A stretch of 64,000 nt of DNA from Oceanospirillaceae bacterium (GCA_013215505.1 JABSQZ010000003.1:1-64000), one strand, 5' to 3'. Positions 44,615-54,103 are shown, counted from the first letter of the stretch. Notes: generated from the sequence alone by a model not told the origin. Numbers and translations: made by a program.

Positions 44615-46255
44615 ATGGACATTTTAAGAGCATTTAAAATATCTCGCAGAATCCAATTTCTGATAATGCTGGCTTTTTTGTCAATTATCTCCATCACAGC
44701 GACTAACCTCACCCAACTGCAAGAGGAGCTTTTAGCACAAAAAAGTATCCAGACGCGCAACTTAGTTGAAACCGCTCACAGTTTAATTAAAGCCCAATAT
44801 GATCAATTTCAAGCGGGTGTAATCACTGAAGACCAAGCCAAGCAACAGGCTATCCAAATAGTTAAAAGCATGCGCTATGAAGATAACAACTATTTTTGGA
44901 TCAATGATTATGCCCCCCGAGTGATCATGCACCCGATTAAACCTCAACTTGATGGCAAAGATGTATCCAATGTTAAAGATGCCAGTGGAAAACTGTTATT
45001 TGTCGAGATTGTCAAAGTTGCCCGCAGTCACCCAGACGGCGGAATACTCCCGTATCTGTGGCCCAAACCCAACCATGATGAGCCGGTCGAGAAAGTATCC
45101 TATGTCAAGGCTTTCCAGCCCTGGGAGTGGGTCGTCGGCTCAGGTATATACATTGACGATGTCGATGTGATTTTCTTTTCTCAGGCTAAAATAGCGCTGG
45201 GGATGTCGTTATTTCTAGTGCTATTGCTGCTATGCGTCTCGTATATTATAGCTCGCAGTATTTTGCTACCCCTAAATAGCACCTCTTCAGCGTTGCTTAA
45301 TCTCTCTCAAGGGGAGGGGGATTTAACTGAAACTCTGTCCACCGCAGGTAATGATGAGGTGACGGTACTGGTCAGCGCATTTAACAACTTTGTCGATAAA
45401 ATTAAACATACCGTTATTCAAGTGGAGGAGGTGGGGAAAAGTGTAAATATGTCCTCACTCGAGTTGTCCGAAATCACCGATATCAACAAGCAGCAGCTGG
45501 AAAGTCAGCATATGGAGATAACTCAAGTTTCAACGGCGGTTAATCAGATGTCTGCAACGGTACAAGATATTGCCTCTAGTGCTGAGAATGCAGCCGCTGC
45601 AGCCAGGCAAGCTGACACTGAGGCGCAAGAGGGAATGATAGTAATGCAGAGCACAACGGAGTCGATTGAGCTTTTAGCGTCAAATGTCGACTCAGCAGTC
45701 AGTGTTATTAATCAATTAGAAACCGAGAGTCAACGCATAGGAACGGTCATAGAGGTCATACAAAGTATTGCCGCGCAGACCAATTTATTAGCTTTAAATG
45801 CAGCCATTGAAGCCGCTAGAGCGGGTGAGCAAGGTAGGGGTTTTGCCGTCGTTGCCGACGAAGTTCGTACACTGGCAAGTCGTACCCAACAGGCGACTGA
45901 AGAAATCAATAAAATGATCGAGGAACTGCAAAACCAAAGTGAAAAGGCCGTTCAAGTGATGGCTGAAAGTAATGAAAATACTAAAAGCACGATTGAAAAA
46001 GTCGGCAATGCTGAGCTTTCTCTTAGAACCATAGTATCTTCGGTTAATGAAATTTCTGACATGAATATCCAAATTGCCAGCGCGGCTGAACAACAATCTG
46101 CTGCGGCAAACGAAATAGACCAAAGTATTGTCAGGATAGCTTCGCTTGCCGATGAATCATTTAAATCCGGTAACAAAGTAGCAGAGTCCTCTGTTAATTT
46201 GGCAGCATTAGGTGACCAACTAAATACTTTAATATCTACCTTCAAAACACGTTAA
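44615..46255 (+). CDS. methyl-accepting chemotaxis protein with Cache domain
   Basis: The 546-residue receptor has a first membrane helix at about 13-33. A periplasmic single Cache (sCache_2) domain follows with [32 protein letters not shown] and [18 protein letters not shown]. The second membrane helix is at about 195-215, then come HAMP and a long signalling coiled coil. Its hairpin tip is [33 protein letters not shown]. Such Cache receptors sense small organic acids or related ligands. It is divergent from the heme-sensor fusion, which could present a ligand or redox state to it. No other chemotaxis gene is nearby. Confidence 0.93.
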   Translation: MDILRAFKISRRIQFLIMLAFLSIISITATNLTQLQEELLAQKSIQTRNLVETAHSLIKAQYDQFQAGVITEDQAKQQAIQIVKSMRYEDNNYFWINDYAPRVIMHPIKPQLDGKDVSNVKDASGKLLFVEIVKVARSHPDGGILPYLWPKPNHDEPVEKVSYVKAFQPWEWVVGSGIYIDDVDVIFFSQAKIALGMSLFLVLLLLCVSYIIARSILLPLNSTSSALLNLSQGEGDLTETLSTAGNDEVTVLVSAFNNFVDKIKHTVIQVEEVGKSVNMSSLELSEITDINKQQLESQHMEITQVSTAVNQMSATVQDIASSAENAAAAARQADTEAQEGMIVMQSTTESIELLASNVDSAVSVINQLETESQRIGTVIEVIQSIAAQTNLLALNAAIEAARAGEQGRGFAVVADEVRTLASRTQQATEEINKMIEELQNQSEKAVQVMAESNENTKSTIEKVGNAELSLRTIVSSVNEISDMNIQIASAAEQQSAAANEIDQSIVRIASLADESFKSGNKVAESSVNLAALGDQLNTLISTFKTR

Positions 46256-46757
46256 AGAATATAAATAGCTCAGCTCAAAGCTAGCCTGAGAAGTGCGCAA
46301 ATAATAGACCATCTGCGATGGTGTTCGAAAAAAAGATGTTGCGGACACAAATAAGAGTCTTGAAACTAGCATACTAAGCAGGTTGCCGGGCCTTGTATGG
46401 GTGAATAATTCGTACACTTTGCTTGAATTTTACTGCAGTTAGCGGCAGCAGTCTTAATCTTCATCGTCCGCAATAGGGCCTTCTTGTGCCTGTTTAGAGC
46501 AACGTTATTTCAAAACTCCCTGACCAATAAATGCTCAGACTGTGAAGTATTATGTATCCCGCCTTAATGCACAGAAAAACCGTATGCTATTTAGACTCTT
46601 GCTGAAATTCAGCGGCTCTTGTTAAATAGCTGTACAGAATGCGGTTATTTCGTGGTGTTACTCCGCCAAGTTGTATTCACCTAGTAGTTCGCGAATTCGT
46701 TCACTTGAGTAGTGGGCATGTTTATAATATTACTTAAAGAATATTAGAGAATTAGAA
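46256..46757. other. 502-bp non-coding region
   Basis: Between the chemoreceptor and the second diguanylate cyclase I find no gene, repeat or convincing hairpin. It presumably carries the promoter of the cyclase gene. Confidence 0.4.
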
Positions 46758-47783
46758 ATGATCTTTACAGAAGATGCGAATACAGCCGCTGCTTTTTTGC
46801 GCAAAGCGGTTCCTAAAATGATCGAGCATAATATTGTCCCCAATCCTTTTAACTTCACACTATGGTATAGCTATTACACTGAGCGTTTCCCAGAATTGAA
46901 TCGCGAACTTGACTATATTCTAGATAGATTTAAAACCTGTCCGCCTGAAATGAGTGAAACATTGCTGCTCAAATATATCATTAAAAAAGATGATACCGAG
47001 CATAAAGACAGGGATGCATTTCAAATAGCGATAGACGCTTTATTGGAAGATTTATCTGAAAATATAGGACAAGCTGCAGCGCAAAGTAATATCTACCTCT
47101 CTGCATTAGGCGATAATGTGGCCGGCTTGTCAGATGCCAATTTAGATGAAAATCATGTGCAAATTCTGGGTGAACTAACTGAGAATGCTAATTCGTTGTG
47201 CCAGCTAAATGATGCATTGCAAGTAAAAATGTCTTCTGCCCAAACAGAGATAGAGTCTCTTAAAAAACAGCTACAAGAGAGCGTAGAGGAAGCGAATACA
47301 GATGCATTGACGGGTTTAAGTAATCGTCGCTTGTTTGAATCTGTCTATCAGAAATTTGTCGAAGAAGAAGCTGAGTTAGAAATTTCTTTGATTATGATGG
47401 ATATTGATAAATTTAAAGTTTTCAATGATACCCATGGCCACCTTATGGGAGATCAAGTCTTGAAGCTTGTTGGCAAGCTGCTAAAAGCTGAGTGTAAAAA
47501 ACCTATCATCCCTGTTAGATTTGGAGGAGAAGAGTTTGCTTTGCTCTGCCTTGGAGTCAATGTACAGGAGGCAAAAGAAGTTGCGGAAAAATTAAGAGCA
47601 AGGTTATCCAGTATTGCGTTAAGCAACAAAAGAACAGGCGAAAAAATTTCACCGGTTACAGCGTCTTTTGGGGTCGCTTTCTCTAAGGATATTGAATTGT
47701 TACCCGAGCTAATTGATAGGGCAGATAAGGCGCTTTATCAAGCAAAAGAAAATGGACGTAATCGGGTTCAAGTCGCTGCTTAA
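46758..47783 (+). CDS. diguanylate cyclase (GGDEF)
   Basis: The 341-residue cytosolic protein has an N-terminal helical region found in many proteobacterial cyclases (AAAFLRKAVPKMIEHNIVPNPFNFTLWYSYYTERFPELNRELDYIL). A coiled-coil linker follows (SAQTEIESLKKQLQESVEEAN). The GGDEF domain has DALTGLSNRRLF, DIDKFKVFNDTHGHLMGD and active site RFGGEEF. The usual RxxD inhibitory site five residues before GGEEF is absent, so feedback by c-di-GMP is not expected. It differs in this from the cyclase at 30168. Confidence 0.92.
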   Translation: MIFTEDANTAAAFLRKAVPKMIEHNIVPNPFNFTLWYSYYTERFPELNRELDYILDRFKTCPPEMSETLLLKYIIKKDDTEHKDRDAFQIAIDALLEDLSENIGQAAAQSNIYLSALGDNVAGLSDANLDENHVQILGELTENANSLCQLNDALQVKMSSAQTEIESLKKQLQESVEEANTDALTGLSNRRLFESVYQKFVEEEAELEISLIMMDIDKFKVFNDTHGHLMGDQVLKLVGKLLKAECKKPIIPVRFGGEEFALLCLGVNVQEAKEVAEKLRARLSSIALSNKRTGEKISPVTASFGVAFSKDIELLPELIDRADKALYQAKENGRNRVQVAA

Positions 47784-48213
47784 TGTAAAAAAACGCTGGC
47801 GTCGCAAACTGCCAGAGTTATGGAAATTTTTCGCTTCACTGAACAGTTGTTATCTTCTGCTAATACCCATTTCCATACTGCTTAGGACTCATCCCTTCAT
47901 TAGTAGCATGAACGGGAATGGGTGCTAGAAGGTCTTTTTATTCACTAGACTCAGACAAAAATCTTGGATGCTTTACCCCCGGCATCTGGCTGAGCGCTAG
48001 CTATAAACGTAGCCTGGATCTTAGCTGTTGTAACAACCTTAGAATGCCCATCTGCTTAGATAGCCAAGGCAAAGGCTCACCGGCTGATAGCCTCATAGAA
48101 ACATAAGTAGGACGAGTCTGATAGGGGGTTCTATATCGGACTCCTGCCTTCTTTAAAGCATGAGTCAATAGAGCTGTTCTTATAGCCTGATCAGCAAACC
48201 ATTGCTTGTCAGA
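47784..48213. other. 430-bp non-coding region before an integrase remnant
   Basis: No recognisable gene is present. It lies between the cyclase gene and a decayed integrase and may contain scars of an old insertion. No tRNA or attachment-site direct repeat is visible. Confidence 0.35.
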
Positions 48214-48475
48214 TTATACATTATGGAACACCTGTTCAGCCGCTAAAAAGGTAAACCGCTTTTGTTGCTGCAGGGCAAACAAAGTATCTGGCAACAGCTT
48301 AACTGTCCTGGTACCGCTGGCGGTCACAGTAGATTCAGGCTCTTTGCTTACTTGAGTTAATGCCCATGATATTCGCATCTCTTTTTTAACCCAATCAATA
48401 TCAACCCACAACAGGGTAATCAGCTCTGATGTCCTAGGACGGTGCAAAAAGCAAAGCGCAGTAAATGCTTAGCAT
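48214..48475 (-). pseudogene. phage integrase (tyrosine recombinase) remnant
   Basis: The minus strand reads TALCFLHRPRTSELITLLWVDIDWVKKEMRI and then STVTASGTRTVKLLPDTLFALQQQKRFTFLAAEQVFHNV before a stop. This matches the first part of a tyrosine recombinase catalytic domain, where the usual R-P/T-SEL-ALRW-DID segment carries the first catalytic Arg. The Arg is kept here, but the His-x-x-Arg box and catalytic Tyr are missing. An in-frame stop lies just upstream. It marks a lost prophage or island. Confidence 0.75.
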
Positions 48476-48675
48476 GTCCAAGAATGGTTTAAATACATAG
48501 CTCAGAGGGTAATTTACTGTATAGCGAGGGTGATCAATATCTGTCTTAAATTTCTATATGGGTCAGTATGGAATGTCGAAAATTCCTGTTTCTTCCATTA
48601 TTTTCGAAGAAATATAGAACTATATTTAATCTTATAAAGATTGCCATTTGATATACCTGAGTGAGGCAGATTATT

Positions 48676-48942
48676 ATGTTTGAATCTGAGGGTGGACAAG
48701 AAAAGGATCTACAAAGCGACTTGGATAAACTTGGAAAGTTAACCAGAGAAGCCCGTATAACCAGCAGAGAAAATTCAACAGAATTACATGCAGAAATTAT
48801 CGATTTATTGTGCAAAACAAAACCATTTCGCAAGCTGTCGAAGGTTTCTGAAATTAGATCAGAAGCTGTTAAGATGCTGTTGTTAAAAAATAAATGGGAT
48901 GCTGAATTTGTTAGATTGGCTGTGGTTATTTCAAATCCTTAA
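48676..48942 (+). CDS. small protein of unknown function
   Basis: A protein of about 88 residues, mostly helical and charged (DLQSDLDKLGKLTREARITSRE, then LHAEIIDLLCKTKPFRKLSKVSEIRSEAVKMLLLKNKWDAEFVRLAVVI). It has no signal or membrane segment. The ATG at 48676 has GAGG upstream, and the frame also opens at a GTG at 48661. A good terminator follows 38 nt after the stop, which supports a real transcript. It lies beside the integrase remnant and may be cargo. No family is recognised. Confidence 0.5.
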   Translation: MFESEGGQEKDLQSDLDKLGKLTREARITSRENSTELHAEIIDLLCKTKPFRKLSKVSEIRSEAVKMLLLKNKWDAEFVRLAVVISNP

Positions 48943-48979
48943 GAAAAAATAATAGCGGGTCATTTTTTAGCACTTTGTA

Positions 48980-49006
48980 AGTCTCGCAATTGGGCGGGAC
49001 TTTTTT
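48980..49006 (+). terminator. rho-independent terminator
   Basis: AGTCTCGC and GCGGGACT form an 8-bp stem with one G-T pair and a 6-nt loop. A run of six T begins with the last base of the stem. It ends the small-protein transcript. Confidence 0.85.
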
Positions 49007-49099
49007 ATATCTGCGATTCGATAATCCCGCTGAACAAAACTGCTACTACTGTTAATACAGCACCTAGGCGGCACTGTCGCGCTGAGCTACTGACTGGTT

Positions 49100-49867
49100 T
49101 TAAGGTAAGATCAGTTTTACTTCATATTCCTCTAACAAGGCACAGAGGTCTGCCGGGGGCGCCTGGTTACTGATGAGAACATCAACTTGTTGCAAAGAAC
49201 AGGCCTGGATCAAGGCGCGGCTGCCAAACTTGCTGCTGTCGGCGACAATTATTGTCTGTTGTGCCTGCTTGATCATTGCCCGTGAAAATTCGGCCTCTAG
49301 CATGTGGTGATCCATAAATTCACCCTGCAAAGAAATGGCTGCAATCGAGAGTATCGCGTATTTAACCTGAAACTGGCTGACGAAGGTTAATGCCGAGCTG
49401 CCAAAAACGGCTGAATCGTCTCTGCGCAGTTGTCCACCGGCCAAGTGGACTTGATTGCCCGATCCCATCACTAGTGTGCGGGCGATTTCTGTACAGTTTG
49501 TCACCACACTTAGGTCTTTGTGTCCGCGCAGTGCGCGGGCGACATAAGCCGTGGTTGAGCCCGTATCTATCATCAGAGAATCACCGTTGTCTATAATGCC
49601 CGCTAGCAAATTGGCAATTTGCTCTTTTTCAACGGCATTACTTTGCATGCGCCGACCAAAGGGCTGCTCATCTTCCCCTTGAGGCGCCAGAATCACACCG
49701 CCATGGACTTTCTGCAGGTAATTTTTTTCGATCAGTGGTCGTACATTACGCCTGATGGTCTCATCCGAGACTTCCAGCATTTCGGCTAATTCAATAATGG
49801 AACATGAACCCCGGGCTTGCAGCAGACTTAGGATAGCGTCTTGTCTACGGTGTTGCTTCATCTTCAC
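49100..49867 (-). CDS. DeoR/GlpR family transcriptional regulator
   Basis: The 255-residue protein has the DeoR winged helix (RRQDAILSLLQARGSCSIIELAEMLEVSDETIRRNVRPLIEKNYLQKVHGGVIL) and the sensor domain (DSLMIDTGSTTAYVARALRGHKDLSVVTNCTEIARTLV). The start is a GTG at 49867 or the in-frame ATG at 49861; GGAG lies just upstream of both. It is divergent from the betaine transport operon and is its probable repressor. DeoR proteins usually sense phosphorylated metabolites, which fits the kinase gene in that operon. Confidence 0.9.
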   Translation of the reverse strand: MKMKQHRRQDAILSLLQARGSCSIIELAEMLEVSDETIRRNVRPLIEKNYLQKVHGGVILAPQGEDEQPFGRRMQSNAVEKEQIANLLAGIIDNGDSLMIDTGSTTAYVARALRGHKDLSVVTNCTEIARTLVMGSGNQVHLAGGQLRRDDSAVFGSSALTFVSQFQVKYAILSIAAISLQGEFMDHHMLEAEFSRAMIKQAQQTIIVADSSKFGSRALIQACSLQQVDVLISNQAPPADLCALLEEYEVKLILP

Positions 49868-49919
49868 TGGTCTCCTCAGTCATTAGCGGTAATCAGGGGC
49901 AGTATAACACCGACTTTAA

Positions 49920-49967
49920 TCAACACAAATCCACCAGTTTAATTAAAAATATGTGTAATTGTGTTGA
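49920..49967. promoter_or_regulatory. paired operator half-sites in the DeoR-betaine operon gap
   Basis: TCAACACAA (49920-49928) and TTGTGTTGA (49959-49967) are a perfect inverted pair, 39 bp centre to centre, between the divergent regulator and transporter genes. This suits a DeoR-type protein that binds two separated half-sites. Binding is inferred. Confidence 0.55.
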
Positions 49968-50076
49968 CTTTATGTGGGTTTTCTGCGAAAAAATGACTCT
50001 CTTGATGCGTTGATACCGCACATAAGAACGATAAGTTCAAAGGTTTAAAAAAAAAATAAATAACTCTGGAGGTATC

Positions 50077-51030
50077 ATGAACAAGCTCAATTCTTGGAAA
50101 AATACACTTGCTGTGCTCGGATTAGGCCTTGCCTGCACTTTCCCGGCACAGGCTGCCGTTGAATCAAAAGACCCAATCAAATTGACACTGCACGATTGGA
50201 CTGGCCAGCTGATCACTACCCAAATCATGGGTGAGGTATTGAAAAAAGCCGGATATAACATTCAGTACGTACAGGCTGATTATATTGCACAGTTTGCTGG
50301 GCTCAAAAGTGGTGACTTGCATGTGGCGATGGAAATTTGGGAAACCACCGGTCGAGAGGCGATGGATGAAGCCACCGCGACAGGTAAAGTTGAAAACCTG
50401 GGAGAATCCGGGATGTTAGCCACCGAGGAGTGGTGGTATCCAGATTATATGAATGATCTCTGCCCGGGTCTGCCGGACTGGAAGGCTCTGAAGAATTGTG
50501 CTGAGCAATTCAGCACCCCGGAAACAGCACCAATGGGCCGCTATCTTGGGGCACCAGTGACTTGGGGCGGTTTTGATGACGAGCGGGTAGAGGCACTGGA
50601 CTTACCTTTTGAGGTTGTGCACGCAGGTACTGATGCAGCGCTTTTTGCCGAACTAGAATCTGCCTACCAACGCAAGGCGCCGGTACTGTTGTGGGTCTAT
50701 GCGCCGCACTGGGCTCCTATCAAGTATAAGGGCGAGTGGATTAAGTTTCCCGCGTACTCTAAGGAGTGTTACAGCGACCCGAGTTGGGGATCAAACGCCG
50801 ACATGGCCTATGACTGTGGCAAGCCGACTGGACCCATTTGGAAAGTTTCCTGGGCTGGGTTAAAAGACAAATGGCCGGGTGCGCACAAGATCATAAGTGA
50901 TTTTAGTGTCAATAATGCAGAGATGGGGGCGATGATCTCGAAGGTTGATCTCGAGGGCAATAAACTTGAGGACATTGTCTCCAGCTGGATGGATAAAAAC
51001 CCTTCTCGCTGGCAGCAGTGGATCAAATAA
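50077..51030 (+). CDS. glycine betaine/proline-type ABC substrate-binding protein
   Basis: The 317-residue protein has a signal peptide (LAVLGLGLACTFPAQAA-VE) and an OpuAC domain: PIKLTLHDWTGQLITTQIMGEVLKKAGYNIQYVQADYIAQFAGLKSGDLHVAMEIWETTG, then WVYAPHWAPIKYKGEWIKFP. Trp residues in these segments are the kind that form the aromatic cage for quaternary ammonium groups. GGAGG stands before the ATG. It is the first gene of a five-gene operon that ends in demethylation functions, so the ligand is likely a catabolised betaine and not only an osmolyte. The exact ligand is unknown. Confidence 0.88.
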   Translation: MNKLNSWKNTLAVLGLGLACTFPAQAAVESKDPIKLTLHDWTGQLITTQIMGEVLKKAGYNIQYVQADYIAQFAGLKSGDLHVAMEIWETTGREAMDEATATGKVENLGESGMLATEEWWYPDYMNDLCPGLPDWKALKNCAEQFSTPETAPMGRYLGAPVTWGGFDDERVEALDLPFEVVHAGTDAALFAELESAYQRKAPVLLWVYAPHWAPIKYKGEWIKFPAYSKECYSDPSWGSNADMAYDCGKPTGPIWKVSWAGLKDKWPGAHKIISDFSVNNAEMGAMISKVDLEGNKLEDIVSSWMDKNPSRWQQWIK

Positions 51031-51038
51031 TGCCCTTG

Positions 51039-51063
51039 GCCAGTGCTGTAAAACGTCACTGGC
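51039..51063 (+). promoter_or_regulatory. intercistronic hairpin after the betaine binding-protein gene
   Basis: GCCAGTG and CACTGGC pair perfectly (7 bp, 11-nt loop), 8 nt after the binding-protein stop and before the ATPase gene. There is no T-run. It is placed like the hairpins after rhaS and dctP. Confidence 0.55.
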
Positions 51064-51090
51064 TGATATTCTTTTGCAGGTAAATTAAGT

Positions 51091-52119
51091 ATGTCAAACA
51101 CTGTCAAACTCTCCTGTCGAGGAGTGTGGAAACTGTTCGGCGATAATGCCGAAAAATTCCTCGAGCAGGGGATTGCTGCCAGCGATGACGAGGCTCTGAC
51201 GCGTGCCTCGCTGGTGGGGGCAGTAAGGGATGTCAACATCGATATCTATGAGGGCGAAATTTTTGTCATTATGGGGCTTTCTGGCTCAGGCAAATCGACC
51301 TTAGTGCGCGCCCTGTCACGGCTGATAGAACCCAGCGCCGGCCAGATCTTATTCGATGGTGAAGATTTACTGCGCATGCCGGAACCGCAGATGGTGGAAA
51401 TCCGCCGACACAAAATGGGCATGGTGTTTCAACATTTTGCGCTGCTGCCGCATCTGACAGTACTGGGCAACGTCGCTTTTCCCCTTGAGGTGCAAGGCGT
51501 GGCTAAACAGGCACGGGAGGTGCGAGCCCGTGAGATGATAGAGCTAGTCGGGCTCAGTGACCGGGCCGATAATTATCCCCGCGAGTTATCCGGTGGACAG
51601 CAGCAGCGGGTGGGCATAGCCAGATCGTTGGCGGTGGAACCTGAACTCTGGTTTCTCGACGAGCCTTTCTCGGCACTTGATCCGCTGATTCGTCGCGAGA
51701 TGCAAGATGAATTTTTACGCCTGCAGCAGGTACTAAATAAAACCATTGTCTTTATTACCCACGATTTTGATGAGGCAATCCGCCTTGCCGATCGGATAGC
51801 GATTATGAAAGATGGCCAGGTTATTCAGGTCGGGACCCCCGAGGAGCTAGTACTGTCACCGGCAAATGATTATGTGGCAGAATTTACCCGGCATATCCCC
51901 AGGGGCAAAGTCTTGAGTGTTGCCGCCGTAATGCAGCCCGTCAGCGCCAGCCATTTTGTGGGCGAAGTACTTTTTCAACAGCGCATCGAAGAGATCATCA
52001 CTAAGGTAACCGCAGAAGCGCAGCTGCCGCATGCCGTTGTCGATAATACAGGTAAGCGGGTCGGACAAATTGATAGGGCGGCTGTTGTTGAGTTACTGGT
52101 AGGGGCCGGTAATGTATAG
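51091..52119 (+). CDS. glycine betaine/proline ABC transporter ATP-binding protein
   Basis: The 342-residue ATPase of ProV/OpuAA type has Walker A GLSGSGKSTLVRAL, Q-loop MVFQHFALLPHLTVLGN, signature LSGGQQQRVGIARSL, Walker B LWFLDEPFSALDP and the switch His in FITHDFDEAIRLADR. A short C-terminal segment with AVVDNTGKRVGQIDRAAVVELL looks like a partial CBS repeat. The N-terminus has the ProV-like KLFGDNAEKFLEQG. Its end overlaps the permease start by 8 nt. Confidence 0.93.
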   Translation: MSNTVKLSCRGVWKLFGDNAEKFLEQGIAASDDEALTRASLVGAVRDVNIDIYEGEIFVIMGLSGSGKSTLVRALSRLIEPSAGQILFDGEDLLRMPEPQMVEIRRHKMGMVFQHFALLPHLTVLGNVAFPLEVQGVAKQAREVRAREMIELVGLSDRADNYPRELSGGQQQRVGIARSLAVEPELWFLDEPFSALDPLIRREMQDEFLRLQQVLNKTIVFITHDFDEAIRLADRIAIMKDGQVIQVGTPEELVLSPANDYVAEFTRHIPRGKVLSVAAVMQPVSASHFVGEVLFQQRIEEIITKVTAEAQLPHAVVDNTGKRVGQIDRAAVVELLVGAGNV

Positions 52120-54103
52120 CCTTTGGTTGCAGAAACTCTGTCACTGGAAAACCTTCTGGCTATGGGCACTTCTGACTTCTTTGCTGCTAAACGCATACGG
52201 CCGGGAATGGCTGCCGCGTTGGTCGCTAAAGTTCCCCCGCCAGTGGGAACTGCCACTGCGCCATGAAATTTCTGCCTTTATGAACTGGTTAGTAGAAGAT
52301 GCCAGCTTCGGGCTGTTTAGCTTTCGCGAGCTTACTCGGGGAATTGCCTGGCTGTTGGACATACCGCTGCAGATCGCCCGCAGTTTTTTCTCCACCGGCT
52401 TGATGCAGGGGGTCGGTTCCGATGCTGTGCAGCTATTGCCGCCCCTGCCCTGGTTGGGGGTGATTACTGTTGTGGCGGCCCTTGGCTACTGTGCAAAAGA
52501 CCTTAAACTGGCGCTGCTAGTGGCCGCCTGTTTTGGCTACCTTGCGGTGTTTGGCCAGTGGCAGAGTGCCATGGATACGCTGGCCTCTATATTGATTACC
52601 GTGCCCATCGGTGTCGCCGGCGGCCTGTTTCTGGGTATCATGAGTTACCGTCACCGCTGGGTTGAAAAACTGCTGTCACCGCTGCTGGATTTGATGCAGA
52701 CCATCCCTATTTTTGCCTACCTTGTGCCAATTTTGTTTTTGTTTGGTTTTGGTCCAGTAGCGGCCATGGTGGGCACTATCATCTACGCGATGCCACCTAT
52801 GGTGCGCATTACCTTGCAGGCACTGCAGGGTGTGCCCCCTGAATTGGTGGAGTTCGGGCGCATGGCGGGCTGCTTACCTCGCCAGTTGCTATGGAAAGTA
52901 TTGATCCCCAGTGCTCGGCCAGGACTGATGATAGGCGTCAACCAAGTGATAATGCTGTCCCTTAACATGGTGATTATCGCCTCTATGATAGGCGCGGGTG
53001 GTTTGGGCTACGACGTGCTAACTTCACTGCGCCGCCTGGATATTGGCGCGGGGTTGGAGTCTGGGTTAGCCATTGTCGTGCTGGCGGTGGCGCTTGACAG
53101 GTTGAGTCAGGCTTTTGCCAGTAAATCCCCTGTGACACCAGCGGTACATGCTTCGAGTTTTGTCGCCCGCCACGCATGGCTGTTGGGCACCGCGGGGCTG
53201 ATAGGGGTGATGTATTTGCTGGGGTTTGTTATCCCCTCAGTACAGAGCTATCCTGAATCGCTGCAGTTGACCACAGGCTCTGGATTGAGCGAGGCAGTTA
53301 AATGGTTAAATATTAATATGTTTGACTATTTTGAAGCGGTGAAATCCGCACTGTTGCTGAATATTTTAATTCCCCTGAAACGTTTTCTGATCGCGCTGCC
53401 CTGGGGCTGGGTGATTTGCCTGTTGGCGATATTGGGCTGGCAGTTGGGGCGCTGGAAGCTTTGCCTGTTAGTATTGGGACTGGCGTTATTTATCCTGCTT
53501 ACAGGGCAGTGGCAAAAAGCCATGATCACCGTTTATCTCTGTGGCATCTCGGTAATTATAGCGGGCCTGATTGGCATTCCTTTAGGCATTTTTGCCGCCG
53601 GTAGTGAACGTTCCTGGCGCATCATGCAAGTGATTATAGACACCTTGCAAACCTTGCCCTCCTTTGTCTATCTGATACCAGTGGTAATGTTGTTCAGGGT
53701 CGGGGATTTTTCGGCGATGATCGCCGTAGTGCTCTACGCTATCACCCCGGCGATTCGCTACACCGCCCACGGCATTCGCAGCGTAGATCCTCAGTTGATC
53801 GAGGCTGGCACTGTCTCTGGTTGCACTAAGGCGCAGCTGTTGTGGAAAATTCGCTTGCCGATGGCGATGCCGGATATTCTGCTGGGTATTAACCAGACCA
53901 TTATGCTGGCTCTTTCAATGCTGGTGATTACCGCGCTGGTGGGCACCCGTGATTTGGGGCAGGAAGTGTACATCGCCCTAACCAAGGCTGATACCGGTCA
54001 TGGCATGGTTGCAGGTCTCTCCATAGCTGCCATCGCCATTATCGCTGACCGACTGATCGCCGCCAGAGCCAGGCATACCCGGCAACGTCTGGGGTTGAAT
54101 TGA
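52112..54103 (+). CDS. betaine ABC transporter permease, two fused permease domains
   Basis: The 663-residue protein contains two BPD_transp_1 units. The first has LDLMQTIPIFAYLVPILFLFGFGPVAAMVGTIIYAMPPMVRITLQALQGVPPELVEFGRMAGC. The second has IDTLQTLPSFVYLIPVVMLFRVGDFSAMIAVVLYAITPAIRYTAHGIRSVDPQLIEAGTVSGC. Each carries an EAA-type coupling loop after that. ProW/OpuAB proteins normally have one unit of about 300-350 residues and work as homodimers. Here the dimer is encoded as one chain, so the two halves can specialise. About 12 or more membrane helices are expected. Confidence 0.9.
   Translation: MYSLWLQKLCHWKTFWLWALLTSLLLNAYGREWLPRWSLKFPRQWELPLRHEISAFMNWLVEDASFGLFSFRELTRGIAWLLDIPLQIARSFFSTGLMQGVGSDAVQLLPPLPWLGVITVVAALGYCAKDLKLALLVAACFGYLAVFGQWQSAMDTLASILITVPIGVAGGLFLGIMSYRHRWVEKLLSPLLDLMQTIPIFAYLVPILFLFGFGPVAAMVGTIIYAMPPMVRITLQALQGVPPELVEFGRMAGCLPRQLLWKVLIPSARPGLMIGVNQVIMLSLNMVIIASMIGAGGLGYDVLTSLRRLDIGAGLESGLAIVVLAVALDRLSQAFASKSPVTPAVHASSFVARHAWLLGTAGLIGVMYLLGFVIPSVQSYPESLQLTTGSGLSEAVKWLNINMFDYFEAVKSALLLNILIPLKRFLIALPWGWVICLLAILGWQLGRWKLCLLVLGLALFILLTGQWQKAMITVYLCGISVIIAGLIGIPLGIFAAGSERSWRIMQVIIDTLQTLPSFVYLIPVVMLFRVGDFSAMIAVVLYAITPAIRYTAHGIRSVDPQLIEAGTVSGCTKAQLLWKIRLPMAMPDILLGINQTIMLALSMLVITALVGTRDLGQEVYIALTKADTGHGMVAGLSIAAIAIIADRLIAARARHTRQRLGLN

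Noticed and set aside
47784-48213. tRNA or attachment site next to the integrase remnant
   Set aside because: No tRNA-like fold or matching direct repeats could be found by eye on either side.
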